Counted from the stretch's first letter, positions 34,502 through 43,871 are shown. The stretch: DNA of 64,000 nucleotides from Thermoflexus hugenholtzii JAD2 (GCA_945903275.1 CAMDNW010000006.1:1-64000), one strand, 5' to 3'. Notes: generated by a model from the sequence alone, not told the origin. Program-made: numbers and translations.

Positions 34502-35222
34502 CGCCAGACACCGGCGCGAGGCCGCCTGTCGCCTCGATGACCTGCGCGGCGGCGACGATAGCGGCAGTCTCAACCCGCATCAGGCGCGGCCCCAGCGAGC
34601 ATCGCAGCGCCCCACGCGCATCGAGCACGGCCAGTTCGTCTGCCGTCCAGCCGCCTTCCGGACCGATGTAGAGCGCGACACTCGACGGCGGCGCAACGAG
34701 GCTGGCTAGGCACGCCCGGATCGTCAGCGCGGCATCCGGGTCGCCGACGATCACCGTAGCGTCTGCGGGAACCTCACCTCCGATGGCAGGCACGAGCGCA
34801 CGGCCACACTGCTCGGCTGCCTCGATGGCAATGCGTTGCCAGCGGGCGAGACGGCCGTCGCCGGGGCGCATCACCGAACGATCCGTATCAAGCGGGATGA
34901 GGCGAGCGACGCCAACCTCGGTGGCCTTCTCCACCAGCCAGTCGCCGCGCGTGGCGCGTGGGAAGGCGCAGGCGAGCACCACCGGCACAGGCGGCTCGAG
35001 CAACGAGGCGAGCACGGAACCGATTGCAATCACGACGCCAGCGGCCTGCATCGAGACGACGCTCGCCTCGTGCTCGAGACCGAGGCCATCGAAAACAGCG
35101 AGGGTCGCGCCTGCGCGGAGGCGTAACACTTCACGCAAGCGGCGCGCACGCGGGCCGGTCAGGCGCACCTCGCCGCCCTCACATGCGGCGAGCTCGGCAG
35201 GTTCAAGGTAGAGGCGGCGCAC
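34479..35222 (-). CDS. rsmE: 16S rRNA (uracil-1498-N3)-methyltransferase
   Basis: A 247-residue SPOUT methyltransferase that modifies U1498 of 16S rRNA. The PUA-like N-terminus includes GPRARRLREVLRLRAGATLAVFDG; the knot region contains KATEVGVARLIPLDTDRSV, AAEQCGRALVPAI, YIGPEGGWTADELAVLDARG and the closing LGPRLMRVETAAIVAAAQV. Last gene of the heat-shock operon; its start abuts the prmA stop. It converges on the M23 gene. Confidence 0.94.
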   Translation of the reverse strand: MRRLYLEPAELAACEGGEVRLTGPRARRLREVLRLRAGATLAVFDGLGLEHEASVVSMQAAGVVIAIGSVLASLLEPPVPVVLACAFPRATRGDWLVEKATEVGVARLIPLDTDRSVMRPGDGRLARWQRIAIEAAEQCGRALVPAIGGEVPADATVIVGDPDAALTIRACLASLVAPPSSVALYIGPEGGWTADELAVLDARGALRCSLGPRLMRVETAAIVAAAQVIEATGGLAPVSGVRAQTWL

Positions 35223-36169
35223 TAGTGCGCCGCTTTCATCGCGATGAGGCAGCGCCAGTCGCCGTCAGCGGTGGTGGCGATGGGACGCAGGCCAGCAGCG
35301 CGCACGGCGGCCACAACGGTCCCATAGGCACTCTCGATGAAGCCGCTGCCGATCCACAGGCCATCGGGACGAAGCGTCTCAGCACACGCTGGTAGCAAGG
35401 CGATCGCGGCGTTCGAGGAGATATTGGCAACCACGAGATCGGCCGTTGCGGCAGCAGAGCCTGGCCACGGCCAGTCGGGACCGAGCGAGCCGGTGGCAAG
35501 TACCACAAGGTTCTCGACACCGTTGCGGCGCACGTTCTCACGGGCGACCTTGACAGCCTCAGCATCGATATCGATCGCGCGGATTGTGGCAGCACCGAGG
35601 CGAGCGGCGGCGAGCGAGAGGATGCCGGAGCCAGTGCCCACATCGAGGATGTGCATACCCGGGCGGAGGTACGTATCGAGCGCCGCGAGGCAGAGACGAG
35701 TGGTCTCGTGCTGGCCGGTGCCGAACGCCGCACCGGGGTCAAGGTCGATCACGAGGTCACCAGGGGCTGCCTCGACTTCCTCCCACGAAGGGCGCACGAC
35801 GAGACGACCGACGCGGAGGACATGGAAGAAGCGTTTCCATTCGTCGGACCAGTCAGTCGTGCGCACATCGGCGTAACGAAGGCGACCAAGCGGCGCACTG
35901 AGCGAGAGCGCAGTCAGGCGACGGCGCAGGGCACGACGCGACATAGCATCAAACGGCGCAGCCACACAGCTGCGCAACAGGCTTGGAGCGTCGAGGTACT
36001 CATAGACAAAGTTGTCATGATCAAGCGTGCGGATCACCGGCTCGATCGAGACGCCGTCCGGTGCGAACTCGCCAAGAACATCCGCGACTGCATCCACATC
36101 GACGGGCCAGACGTGCACGATGACCTCGACCCACTGAGGTGGACTGGCAGATGGCGTCGTGGGAGACAT
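35222..36169 (-). CDS. prmA: Ribosomal protein L11 methyltransferase
   Basis: A 315-residue SAM-dependent methyltransferase that trimethylates L11 (rplK at 1493-1915). The N-terminal substrate domain (1-125) includes RTTDWSDEWKRFFHVLRVGRLVVRPSW, and the catalytic domain shows DPGAAFGTGQHETTRLCLAAL, ILDVGTGSGILSLAAARLGA and the NISSNA form of the PrmA NILA/NPPY-type motif. It sits between dnaJ and rsmE, a frequent order in Gram-positive-type and Chloroflexota genomes. Confidence 0.94.
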   Translation of the reverse strand: MSPTTPSASPPQWVEVIVHVWPVDVDAVADVLGEFAPDGVSIEPVIRTLDHDNFVYEYLDAPSLLRSCVAAPFDAMSRRALRRRLTALSLSAPLGRLRYADVRTTDWSDEWKRFFHVLRVGRLVVRPSWEEVEAAPGDLVIDLDPGAAFGTGQHETTRLCLAALDTYLRPGMHILDVGTGSGILSLAAARLGAATIRAIDIDAEAVKVARENVRRNGVENLVVLATGSLGPDWPWPGSAAATADLVVANISSNAAIALLPACAETLRPDGLWIGSGFIESAYGTVVAAVRAAGLRPIATTADGDWRCLIAMKAAH

Positions 36170-36174
36170 GGGCG

Positions 36175-37296
36175 CTAGCCGAACGCCTCGCGGATACGGC
36201 CGAAGAGCGAAGCATCGCCCTCGCCGTTCGCCGGCGTGCCGAGCGAGTCGGCGAGCCGTTCGAGCAGTTCGCGCTGCTCACCGGTCAGCTTGGTCGGCGT
36301 GACCACGTTGGTGCGAACCAGCAAACTGCCGCGCCCGGAACCGCGCAGATATGGGACGCCGCGGTCGCGGATCGTAAAGACATGACCATGCTGCGTGCCC
36401 GGCTCGATCTTCAGTGTGACGGGATCGCCTTCGAGCGTCGGCACCTCGACGGTCGCGCCGAGGGCGGCCTGGGCAACGTTGATTGGCAGTTCGTAGATGA
36501 GTTCATTCTCATCACGCTCAAATTGCTTGTGAGGCTGGACGCGCAGCAGGACGTAGAGGTTGCCGGCTGGGCCACCGCGGCTCCCGGAGTCGCCTTCGCC
36601 GGAGACTCGGATCTGGGAGCCATCGTCGATGCCGGCGGGGATCTTGACCATGCGCTTCGCGGTGACGCGCCGTGCCCCTCGGCCGCGGCAAGCGCCGCAG
36701 GGGTCGGTGACAATCAGGCCTTCACCGTGACAGCGGTCGCAGGTAGCAACATTCACGAACTGGCCGAAGAGCGACTGCTGCACGCGGCGTATTTCCCCGC
36801 TGCCCTGGCACTCGGGACATGACTGTGGGCGGCTGCCCCGCATCGCTCCGGTGCCGTTGCAGTCACTGCAACCCTCGGTTCGCTCGAACTCGAGTTCCTT
36901 CTCGACGCCGAAGATGGCCTGAGCGAACTCTAGATCGAGGGCGGTGCGCAGGTCGGAGCCGCGTTGCGACCCCGCTCGCCGCGAAGCGGTACCGCGGAAG
37001 AACGCATCGAAGATGTCCCCGAAACCGCCGAAGCCATCAAAACCGTTGAAGCCCTGCTGGCCGTTGCCGTTGACGCCAGCCAAGCCGAAGCGGTCATAGG
37101 AGGAGCGCTTCTCCGGATCGGAAAGCACCTCATAGGCAGCGGCGACTTCCTTAAATTTGTCCTCGGCGCCTGCCTCTTTGTTGCGGTCGGGGTGGTACTC
37201 CATCGCCAGCTTACGGAAGGCGCGCTTAATGTCCTCCTGCGAGGCACCGCGGGCGACTCCCATTGTCGCGTAAAAGTCTTGCTGGGCGTTCGTCAT
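36175..37296 (-). CDS. dnaJ: Chaperone DnaJ
   Basis: A 373-residue type I J-protein. The J domain (residues 5-70) has the HPD motif in [14 protein letters not shown] Gly/Phe region follows ([19 protein letters not shown]), then four CxxCxGxG-type repeats ([32 protein letters not shown]) that bind two zinc ions, and the C-terminal substrate-binding domains. It stimulates DnaK ATPase. It is separated from dnaK by 110 bp that contain a hairpin, unlike the close spacing of the other genes in the operon. Confidence 0.96.
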   Translation of the reverse strand: MTNAQQDFYATMGVARGASQEDIKRAFRKLAMEYHPDRNKEAGAEDKFKEVAAAYEVLSDPEKRSSYDRFGLAGVNGNGQQGFNGFDGFGGFGDIFDAFFRGTASRRAGSQRGSDLRTALDLEFAQAIFGVEKELEFERTEGCSDCNGTGAMRGSRPQSCPECQGSGEIRRVQQSLFGQFVNVATCDRCHGEGLIVTDPCGACRGRGARRVTAKRMVKIPAGIDDGSQIRVSGEGDSGSRGGPAGNLYVLLRVQPHKQFERDENELIYELPINVAQAALGATVEVPTLEGDPVTLKIEPGTQHGHVFTIRDRGVPYLRGSGRGSLLVRTNVVTPTKLTGEQRELLERLADSLGTPANGEGDASLFGRIREAFG

Positions 37297-37342
37297 CAGC
37301 GAATCATGTTACCGCTGCAGCCGGTTACCCGGCGGGTGCTCC

Positions 37343-37383
37343 CTTAGAAACACCCGGAAGCGCATCGATTGGTGCGCTTCCGG
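37343..37383 (-). terminator. Hairpin between dnaK and dnaJ
   Basis: CCGGAAGCGCA (37354-37364) pairs perfectly with TGCGCTTCCGG (37373-37383). On the minus strand it is followed by GTGTTTCTAA. It may terminate part of the transcripts after dnaK and lower dnaJ-prmA-rsmE expression, or stabilise dnaK mRNA. Confidence 0.55.
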
Positions 37384-37406
37384 AACCTGAGCAGCAGTCG
37401 ATCTGG

Positions 37407-39302
37407 CTATACCTCGCGGAATTCGCCTTCAACGGTGCTGGGGTCTTCCCGGCCTGCTGATTCCCCACCCGGAGCGCCGCCGTCGGTCGCACCGTTAGGG
37501 GACGCCCCGTAGATGGCCTGGCCGATCTCCTGCATACGCAGAGAGAGTTCCTCCATCGCCTCGCGGATGCGGTCGACATCCTCAGTGGCGAGAGCATCGC
37601 GCACATCCTTGATGCCCGCCTCGACACGCTCCTTGAGGTCGGCAGGAATCTTCTCGGCGTTCTCGCGGAGCGTCTTCTCGGCCGAGTAGGCTAGCGTGTC
37701 GGCGGAGTTGCGAATCTCCACTGATTCGCGGCGCTTAGCATCCTCAGAGGCGTGTGACTCAGCCTCGCGCCGCAACCGCTCGACCTCATCCTTCGACAAC
37801 CCTGAAGCGGGCTGGATCGAGATATGTTGCTCTTTGGCGGTGGCCTTGTCGCGGGCGGCGACCGTCACCATGCCGTTGGCATCGATGTTGAACTCGACCT
37901 CGATCTGCGGAACGCCACGAGGAGCGGGCAAGATGCCGTCTAGGATGAAGCGCGCCATCGACTTGTTATCGGCAGCCATCGAACGCTCTCCCTGCAAGAC
38001 ATGAATCTCCACCGACGGCTGATTATCCGCAGCGGTAGAAAAGGTCTGCTTCGCGCTAGTCGGGATGGTCGTATTGCGCTCGATAAGCGGGGTCATCACG
38101 CCACCGAGGGTCTCAATACCGAGCGTCAGTGGCGTGACGTCCAGCAGCAGGACATCCTTCACCTCACCACGAAGAACGCCAGCCTGAATAGCCGCGCCGA
38201 CCGCGACAACCTCGTCCGGGTTGACACCCTTGTGCGGCTCCTTGCCAAAGAAATCCTGCACGCGCTTCTGGACGAGCGGCATACGTGTCATGCCACCGAC
38301 AAGCACCACCTCATCGATCTGCGCGGCCGGGACACCTGCGTCCTCGATCGCCTGCTTACAGGGGCCGAGCGAGCGCTCAACTAGATCGCCGATCAACTGC
38401 TCCAGCTTGGAGCGCGAGATGCTGATCGCCATGTGCTTGGGGCCAGATGCGTCCGCTGTGATAAACGGCAGGTTCACCTCGGTCTGTTGTGTAGTAGACA
38501 GTTCGATCTTGGCCTTCTCAGCGGCTTCCTTGAGGCGTTGCAGCGCCATCCGATCCTGCGCGAGATCGATACCCTGATCGCGCTTGAACTCTGCGATCAA
38601 AAAGTCAATCAGGAGGCTGTCGAAGTCATCGCCACCGAGGAAAGTGTCACCGTTAGTCGACTTGACCTGGAACGTACCTTCGCCGAGTTCCAACACCGAA
38701 ATGTCGAAGGTGCCGCCACCAAGGTCGTAAACCGCAATAGTCTCGTCGGCGCTCTTGTCGAGGCCATAGGCGAGTGCAGCGGCCGTCGGCTCGTTGATGA
38801 TGCGGAGCACTTCAAGACCAGCGATGCGACCGGCGTCGCGGGTAGCCTGCCGCTGTGCGTCGTTGAAGTACGCGGGGACGGTGACCACCGCCTCGGTGAC
38901 CTCCTCGCCGAGGTAGGCCTCGGCATCCGCCTTCAACTTCTGCAGAATCATGGCGCTGATCTCAGCCGGGGAGTACCGCCGGTCGCCCAGCACCACTGCC
39001 GCGTCACCGTTGGAGGCGCGCTCGATCGCAAAAGAGGCGATCGCCTTCATCCGCTGCACTTCTGGGTCGTCAAACTTGCGGCCCATCAGGCGCTTCACGG
39101 AATAGATTGTGTTCTCCGGGTTGGTCACAGCCTGCCGCTTGGCGACCGTGCCGACTAGGCGCTCGCCGGTCTTGCTCACCGCCACGATGGACGGCGTGGT
39201 TCGCCCGCCTTCCAGGTTGGGGACGACTTGCGGCTCACCGCCTTCCATCACCGCAACACACGAGTTGGTCGTGCCGAGGTCGATGCCGATCACCTTTGCC
39301 AT
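37407..39302 (-). CDS. dnaK: Chaperone DnaK (Hsp70)
   Basis: A 631-residue Hsp70. The nucleotide-binding domain starts [24 protein letters not shown] and contains [19 protein letters not shown] and [16 protein letters not shown]; the linker [19 protein letters not shown] leads to the substrate-binding domain and helical lid. The C-terminus is Gly/Pro/Glu-rich and ends EGEFREV. I start at ATG 39302; the open frame continues to 39554 through the grpE region but has no family character there. Co-transcribed with hrcA, grpE and dnaJ. Confidence 0.97.
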   Translation of the reverse strand: MAKVIGIDLGTTNSCVAVMEGGEPQVVPNLEGGRTTPSIVAVSKTGERLVGTVAKRQAVTNPENTIYSVKRLMGRKFDDPEVQRMKAIASFAIERASNGDAAVVLGDRRYSPAEISAMILQKLKADAEAYLGEEVTEAVVTVPAYFNDAQRQATRDAGRIAGLEVLRIINEPTAAALAYGLDKSADETIAVYDLGGGTFDISVLELGEGTFQVKSTNGDTFLGGDDFDSLLIDFLIAEFKRDQGIDLAQDRMALQRLKEAAEKAKIELSTTQQTEVNLPFITADASGPKHMAISISRSKLEQLIGDLVERSLGPCKQAIEDAGVPAAQIDEVVLVGGMTRMPLVQKRVQDFFGKEPHKGVNPDEVVAVGAAIQAGVLRGEVKDVLLLDVTPLTLGIETLGGVMTPLIERNTTIPTSAKQTFSTAADNQPSVEIHVLQGERSMAADNKSMARFILDGILPAPRGVPQIEVEFNIDANGMVTVAARDKATAKEQHISIQPASGLSKDEVERLRREAESHASEDAKRRESVEIRNSADTLAYSAEKTLRENAEKIPADLKERVEAGIKDVRDALATEDVDRIREAMEELSLRMQEIGQAIYGASPNGATDGGAPGGESAGREDPSTVEGEFREV

Positions 39303-39363
39303 ATCCGTACCTTCTCTTTCCGGGCGCTCCCATGTGCGGCGCGCCGCCGAACTGACTGCATTA

Positions 39364-39876
39364 CTACGCGGGGCCACCGGCAGCGGGGCCGTTCCCAACC
39401 ACGACACGGGCAGGCCGGATGACCTTCCCATCGAGCACATAGCCTGCCTGCACGACCGCAACCACCTGACCATCCGGGCCAGACGCATGCGCGATTGCCT
39501 CATGCATCGCTGGGTCGAAGATCTGGCCCTCCACCGCAATGGATTGCACGCCACTGGACTCCAGCACGCTGCGGAACTTGCGCTCTACCATCCGGATGCC
39601 TTCAACCCAGTCGCGGTCTGCGATGTCCGCGTCGACAGACTCCAGCGCGCGCGACAGGTCATCGAGCACGGGTAAGTAGTTCACGATCAGCGCGGTGAGG
39701 GTGTAGTGGGCATACTCCTTGCGCTCCTCCTCCGAGCGGCGGCGCAGGTTCTGATAGTCCGCAACAGCGCGCAGATACTTCGCGCGCAAGTCTTCAACCT
39801 CAGCGCTCAGGTCGGGTGTGGCAGCGCCAGGTGTTTCGGCCTCCGGAGCGAGGCCATCTGGGTATCCAGTAGTCAT
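39364..39876 (-). CDS. grpE: Nucleotide exchange factor GrpE
   Basis: A 170-residue cochaperone that releases ADP from DnaK. A disordered, Pro/Glu-rich start (1-25) leads into the long dimer helix ([29 protein letters not shown]), and the beta-wing domain ends [20 protein letters not shown], the standard GrpE signature. It lies between hrcA and dnaK in the CIRCE-controlled operon. Confidence 0.95.
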   Translation of the reverse strand: MTTGYPDGLAPEAETPGAATPDLSAEVEDLRAKYLRAVADYQNLRRRSEEERKEYAHYTLTALIVNYLPVLDDLSRALESVDADIADRDWVEGIRMVERKFRSVLESSGVQSIAVEGQIFDPAMHEAIAHASGPDGQVVAVVQAGYVLDGKVIRPARVVVGNGPAAGGPA

Positions 39877-39900
39877 TGCAATCCCCAGCCGGGCGTTGGC

Positions 39901-40920
39901 TCAGCGGCCCAGCCCGTGTAGCAACGTATTGATAAGCGAAGCGACGTAGCGCACGCGGGGAATGGTGTACCCGTAACGCATACGAGTAGGACCAAGCACG
40001 GCGATGGTGCCGGCCGGCGCCTCGCGGTCGCCAAAAGGCGAGACCACCACGCTCCAGTCGTGCATCCAGTCGTCGAAGTTCTCACTCCCAATCATCACCC
40101 GAGCTGTCCCCGGGTCGATGTCATCGGGGGCTGGAAGCGCGTGCGTGAGTTCGTACGCCTGTAGGTGGCGCACTGCCTCCAGCATCCGGTCGACCGAGGC
40201 GAACTCCGGCTGCTCCAGCGCTGAACGGATGCCGTCCACGTATGCCTCGCCGCTGATGCGGTGCGCCTCGATCAACTCGGCGATCGCCCGGAGCAGTCGC
40301 ACATCATCGTGGTCAAGGGTCTCGTCGGTTGCCAGCGCCCGCACCGCCAGCGCGTCATACCCGGCGATGTGAGCATTGAGACGCTCTGCACGAGCGGCTA
40401 GGGCAGCGCGATCCTCAGGGCGCGAGAGCACGACGACCCGCTGCTGAACACGGCTGTCGTCCATGACGGCGACCAGCAAGGCGGTCTCACCCTGCAGTTC
40501 TACGAGCTGGACGTGCCGAAGCCGAGCGGCGGGGCCGCGCTGACGGACGATCACCGCCACGTTGGCCACCGAGGAGGAGAGCACGTTGGCCGCCAGACTG
40601 AGCCAGTCCTCAACACGGGCGGGTGCTTGGTGGAACTGGTGCTCAATCGTCCGCTGCTCCTCTGCGCCGACGGGATACTCCGCCATCAACTCCTCGACGT
40701 AGACGCGATAACCGCGGTCGAGCGGCACGCGGCCAGCAGAGGTGTGCGGCTGGGCGATGTAACCCTCGTCCTCCAAGCGGGCGAGTTCGTTGCGGATGGT
40801 GGCCGTAGAGACGCGGAGGCCGTGGCGGTCGACCAGAGCGCGCGAACTGACGGGCGCAGCCGTGTCGATGTATTCGTTGACAACCAGTCCCAGAATCTCG
40901 GCGCGACGTGAGGTGAGCAC
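39901..40920 (-). CDS. hrcA: Heat-inducible transcription repressor HrcA
   Basis: A 339-residue repressor that binds CIRCE and is kept active by GroEL in well-studied species. The N-terminal winged helix is MLTSRRAEILGLVVNEYIDTAAPVSSRALVDRHGLRVSTATIRNELARLEDEGYIAQPHTSAGRVPLDRGYR, and the rest is the GAF-like and dimerisation part ending YVASLINTLLHGLGR. I start at GTG 40920, because GGAGG (40926-40930) lies 5 bases upstream. The alternative GTG at 40932 abuts CIRCE and has no ribosome binding site. Confidence 0.95.
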   Translation of the reverse strand: MLTSRRAEILGLVVNEYIDTAAPVSSRALVDRHGLRVSTATIRNELARLEDEGYIAQPHTSAGRVPLDRGYRVYVEELMAEYPVGAEEQRTIEHQFHQAPARVEDWLSLAANVLSSSVANVAVIVRQRGPAARLRHVQLVELQGETALLVAVMDDSRVQQRVVVLSRPEDRAALAARAERLNAHIAGYDALAVRALATDETLDHDDVRLLRAIAELIEAHRISGEAYVDGIRSALEQPEFASVDRMLEAVRHLQAYELTHALPAPDDIDPGTARVMIGSENFDDWMHDWSVVVSPFGDREAPAGTIAVLGPTRMRYGYTIPRVRYVASLINTLLHGLGR

Positions 40921-40932
40921 CGTTTCCTCCAC

Positions 40933-40959
40933 TTAGCACTCTCACCACGCGAGTGCTAA
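40933..40959 (-). promoter_or_regulatory. CIRCE operator
   Basis: A perfect CIRCE element: TTAGCACTC, 9-base spacer, GAGTGCTAA, identical to the consensus. It begins 7 bases after the hrcA -10 box, so HrcA bound there would cover the transcription start and the ribosome binding site region. Confidence 0.97.
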
Positions 40960-40966
40960 CTGCTAG

Positions 40967-40996
40967 ATTGTAGTAGCCCTCCATGAACCGGGTCAA
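40967..40996 (-). promoter_or_regulatory. Promoter of hrcA-grpE-dnaK
   Basis: On the minus strand, TTGACC (40996-40991) and TACAAT (40972-40967) with an 18-bp spacer. A sigma-70-type promoter placed to be blocked by HrcA at CIRCE. Confidence 0.75.
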
Positions 40997-41018
40997 TGCC
41001 GGACTCAGTGCAGACGCT

Positions 41019-41024
41019 TATACT
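41019..41024 (+). promoter_or_regulatory. -10 box of the ECF sigma factor gene
   Basis: TATACT at 41019-41024, 45 bases before GTG 41069, divergent from the hrcA promoter. Confidence 0.4.
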
Positions 41025-41068
41025 CCGGGCCGCTTGAGCGACCGATCCCGCCATCCACAGGAGCACTC

Positions 41069-41632
41069 GTGGCCACCCGTGCCCCCGAACCGTCGCCCAC
41101 CTCTCGGCCGTCCGATCAGGCATCGCCCCCGGATGACGATGCCTTCGCGCGGCTGTACGAGGCCTACGCCGACCGGGTCTATCGCTACCTGCTCTCCCGC
41201 ACTAGCAGCCCGGTTGACGCCGAAGAACTGACCTCGCGGACGTTTCTCAACGCCCTCGCCAACCTCGATGGATATCGCGGGGGGGGGGCGAAATTCGGGT
41301 CGTGGCTGATGAGCATCGCCCACAACCTGCTGGCCAATTGGTACCGCTCGCGGGGCCGCAGGCCACCGACGGCCAGCCTCGACGACGCAATGGGAGTGCC
41401 AGCGAACACGCCGGGGCCAGAGGCGAGCCTAGAGACAAGCGAGGATATCCAGCGGGTACGAAAGGCAGTACGGCGGCTCTCGGCCGACCGGCAGCGGCTG
41501 CTGGCGCTCAAATACGTAGAAGGTGCAACCAACATGGAGATCGGCCGACAGATGGGGCGCACCGAGGGCGCAATCAAGGCACTGCACCACCGGACGCTCC
41601 TCCAATTGCAAGAGGCTCTGCGCGAGCGATAA
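41069..41632 (+). CDS. RNA polymerase sigma factor, ECF family
   Basis: A 187-residue two-domain sigma factor. Sigma region 2 (about 25-95) includes FARLYEAYADRVYRYLLSRTSSPVDAEELTSRTFLNAL and FGSWLMSIAHNLLANWYRSRGRR; region 4 (about 125-180) reads LSADRQRLLALKYVEGATNMEIGRQMGRTEGAIKALHHRTLLQL, a good helix-turn-helix. The N-terminus is a Pro/Ser-rich tail. A run of ten G (41279-41288) codes for GlyGlyGly in region 2. No anti-sigma gene is adjacent; the next gene is an MBL-fold protein. GTG start after AGGAG. Confidence 0.92.
   Translation: MATRAPEPSPTSRPSDQASPPDDDAFARLYEAYADRVYRYLLSRTSSPVDAEELTSRTFLNALANLDGYRGGGAKFGSWLMSIAHNLLANWYRSRGRRPPTASLDDAMGVPANTPGPEASLETSEDIQRVRKAVRRLSADRQRLLALKYVEGATNMEIGRQMGRTEGAIKALHHRTLLQLQEALRER
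41279..41288 (+). repeat. Ten-base G homopolymer inside the sigma factor gene
   Basis: Ten consecutive G's, in frame as Gly codons (YRGGGAKF). Such runs slip during replication and in sequencing. A one-base change would truncate the sigma factor before region 4. Confidence 0.9.
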
Positions 41633-41671
41633 CAGTCGTTCGGAGCGGTGGCGACAGGCCAACCTGACCGC

Positions 41672-41677
41672 TACGAT
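41672..41677 (+). promoter_or_regulatory. -10 box of the MBL-fold gene
   Basis: TACGAT, 27 bases before GTG 41704, which also has CGGAGG nearby. The same hexamer is found upstream of the M23 gene at 33428. Confidence 0.35.
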
Positions 41678-41703
41678 CCCTCTCCAGTGATCCGGAGGCG
41701 TAC

Positions 41704-42330
41704 GTGGATATCTCCTGGCTTGGCCATGCCTGTGTGCGCGTGCGTACGCGTCAGGCCGCGCTGCTCATGGATCCATACCAGCGTGAGGGCAGCCTAGACA
41801 TGGGGCGGCCAAACGCAGACATCGTAACGGTGAGCCACGACGACGAACGCCACGGACACATCGCCGGAGTGCGAGGCACACCGCTAGTAATCCAAGGCCC
41901 CGGCGAGTACGAGGTGCAAGGCGTCCAAATCATCGGTCTGCCCACCTCACTGCTCGGGACGCCTCGTGATCAGCGCGACCGGAACACTGCATTCCTGATC
42001 GAGGCCGAGGGCCTGCATCTGGCTCAGCTAGGTGCAATCGGCGGCCCGCCGACCGAAAAAGAAGCGGAGATGCTCTCGAACGCGGATATTCTGGTGGTGC
42101 CGATTGGCGAGCACGGACTCAGCGCAGACGACGCCGCTCGCACCGTACGCATGTTGGAGCCAGCAATCACGATCCCGGTGGGATACGGCAGCGCAAGCGA
42201 CGACCCGGCCCTGAAGGCCTTTCTGACCGCAGCCGGCATCGAGTCCGAAGCCGCCGTGGCACGGTTCTCGATCCAGCCGCGAGGCGTCGGCGAGACGCAG
42301 CGCATTGTACTGCTCGACCTGCGCGGCTAA
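41704..42330 (+). CDS. MBL-fold protein, UlaG/COG2220-like, metal site degenerate
   Basis: A 208-residue protein with the fold of UPF0173/UlaG-like hydrolases: MDISWLGHACVRV, MDPYQREGS, VIQGPGEYEVQGVQI and LVVPIGEHGLSADDAARTVRML. The metal motif HxHxDH is changed to HDDERH (residues 45-50): the second His is Asp47 and the Asp is Arg49. Near the C-terminus the usual PMHY reads PVGY, losing another ligand. A binding or structural role is more likely than hydrolysis. GTG start after CGGAGG. No partner is evident. Confidence 0.8.
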   Translation: MDISWLGHACVRVRTRQAALLMDPYQREGSLDMGRPNADIVTVSHDDERHGHIAGVRGTPLVIQGPGEYEVQGVQIIGLPTSLLGTPRDQRDRNTAFLIEAEGLHLAQLGAIGGPPTEKEAEMLSNADILVVPIGEHGLSADDAARTVRMLEPAITIPVGYGSASDDPALKAFLTAAGIESEAAVARFSIQPRGVGETQRIVLLDLRG

Positions 42331-42385
42331 CGCATCCACTGCTGCATGAACGTCGACGAAACGAACCGACTGAGTCAGGGAAGCG

Positions 42386-43603
42386 CTACGGCATATAGAG
42401 CATCGGGTTCTGAATCGCACCGTTGAGCAGCACCTCGAAGTGCAGGTGCGGGCCCGTCGACCGGCCGCTGGAGCCGCTCACGCCGATCAACTGGCCAACT
42501 TCGACCCACTGGCCGAGCTTCACGCCAATGGACGAGAGGTGCGCGTAGCGCGTCTCAAAGCCCTGGTCGTGGCGGATGACGATATTGAGGCCGTAGGAGC
42601 AGCAGGGATCGCCGCCGGCGAATACCACTTGTCCGGCACGGGCAGAGGACACCGGGACGTAGGGTGCCTCAATGTCGATACCCAGCGGGTGCGTGGGGCC
42701 GTAGAAAGATGTCACTGAGTTCATGACCGGCCAGACGAAGCCGGAGCGGGATTGCGGGCGGCTAGCAATAGAGGGCGCAGGCTGCTGCGGAGCGCCACCG
42801 GGAGCGGCAGCCGCCACTATGACTGGCGGAGCCGGCCGGACGGCAGGAGCGGGCTTCGGAATGACCTTGCCGCCCGGAACGACGATGGTGGAACCCTCCT
42901 GCAGAAGGTTCGGGTTGTTGGATAAACCATTAGCGCCAAAGCCGATGATCTCGGAGGTCTTCGCCTCATACAGGCTGGCAATGTCAGTAAGCGTCTGGCC
43001 AACCTTCACCTGGTGCAGGATGCCTTCAACGCTCGGAACTTGCAGCTTCTCGCCGGCAGCAAGGACGTGCTGGTCAGAAATAATGTCGACGTTGTTCCAA
43101 ATGATGTACTGCGAATCGATGCCGAAGCGAGAGGCAATGCCCGAGATTGTGTCGCCTCGCTGTACATCGTATCGGTAGAAGAGCGGCAACTGCTCCTGCA
43201 CACGAGCGGCTGCGACGCGGTCGCCGCCGTTGCTGCCAGCGGCCTGACGCTCGCCAAGGGCACTAATGGCCTGCTGCGTACCGTCAGAGGCGCGGAGCAC
43301 CGTCTCCTGACGGACAGCCGGTGAGACGACAGTCAGCGGGACAGCAGCGGCCTCAAGCTTCGTGACCGTAAGGGTCGGCGCTGCGGCAGCAATGCCCGGC
43401 AGCGAGAACGCAGCGACCTGCAGCACCGGGGCGGTGCTGGTGGCACCAGTCGCAGCCGGGTACTGCGCACCAACAAAGGTCAGGGCGAAGAGCACAACCG
43501 CAACAATAGCGTGGATGCCGATGCGGAATTGGAGTGTCCGAGAGTGAGTGACCTCAGGAGCGAGGGACGGGAACCTTTGCGCACGCAGTAGCGTGCGACT
43601 CAA
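42386..43603 (-). CDS. LysM and M23 peptidase protein, envelope
   Basis: A 405-residue exported protein. A hydrophobic segment (about 26-46) anchors or exports it. Two LysM domains follow (YDVQRGDTISGIASRFGIDSQYIIWNN and HQVKVGQTLTDIASLYEAKTSEIIGFG), then a Pro/Ala linker, and an M23 domain with HPLGIDIEAP, a paired Cys (GGDPCCSYG) and TGPHLHFEV. It binds and cuts peptidoglycan. The 268 bp upstream (43604-43871) carry no convincing gene; they hold its leader. It lies between the MBL gene (convergent) and rho (same strand). Confidence 0.92.
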   Translation of the reverse strand: MSRTLLRAQRFPSLAPEVTHSRTLQFRIGIHAIVAVVLFALTFVGAQYPAATGATSTAPVLQVAAFSLPGIAAAAPTLTVTKLEAAAVPLTVVSPAVRQETVLRASDGTQQAISALGERQAAGSNGGDRVAAARVQEQLPLFYRYDVQRGDTISGIASRFGIDSQYIIWNNVDIISDQHVLAAGEKLQVPSVEGILHQVKVGQTLTDIASLYEAKTSEIIGFGANGLSNNPNLLQEGSTIVVPGGKVIPKPAPAVRPAPPVIVAAAAPGGAPQQPAPSIASRPQSRSGFVWPVMNSVTSFYGPTHPLGIDIEAPYVPVSSARAGQVVFAGGDPCCSYGLNIVIRHDQGFETRYAHLSSIGVKLGQWVEVGQLIGVSGSSGRSTGPHLHFEVLLNGAIQNPMLYMP

Positions 43604-43871
43604 TCGTCGCCTCTCTGGCGGAATAAGGGTAGGTGAACCAGAAATCGGCAGGCCTCTTCACCGGCTTCCGCGACGCCACACTGCCCACCTTGTGAACCGG
43701 CGCACACACGTTCGACTGCTGGATCGTAGCACGGTCAAACCACTTAGAACCGCCTGAATATCCACAGGCCATTACGTTAGAAATGAGTAGGTTTTGCTGA
43801 ACATCGATACTCAGCAATGCGGGTAAAACAGCCTCAGAAAGCCGATCTCCGCATAGAGGCACTCCCGACAG
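43604..43871 (-). other. Intergenic region and leader of the LysM-M23 gene
   Basis: This gap has lower GC than its surroundings near rho (an AT-rich part at 43741-43830). On the minus strand a TACGAT box (43729-43724) could start a leader of about 115 bases before the M23 gene. Several short inverted repeats are visible, for example GCC TGTGGATATTCA GGC near 43752-43770. The 102-codon frame across it (43554-43862) is Ser/Cys/Val-rich and has no family character. I cannot assign a riboswitch class. Confidence 0.4.

Noticed and set aside
39303-39554. 84-codon N-terminal extension of dnaK
   Set aside because: It lies over grpE on the same strand in another frame and lacks homology; [12 protein letters not shown] is the standard Hsp70 start.
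43554-43862. 102-codon frame on the minus strand before the LysM-M23 gene
   Set aside because: It overlaps the M23 start region, has a Ser/Cys/Val-rich composition and no family character; the region looks like a leader.
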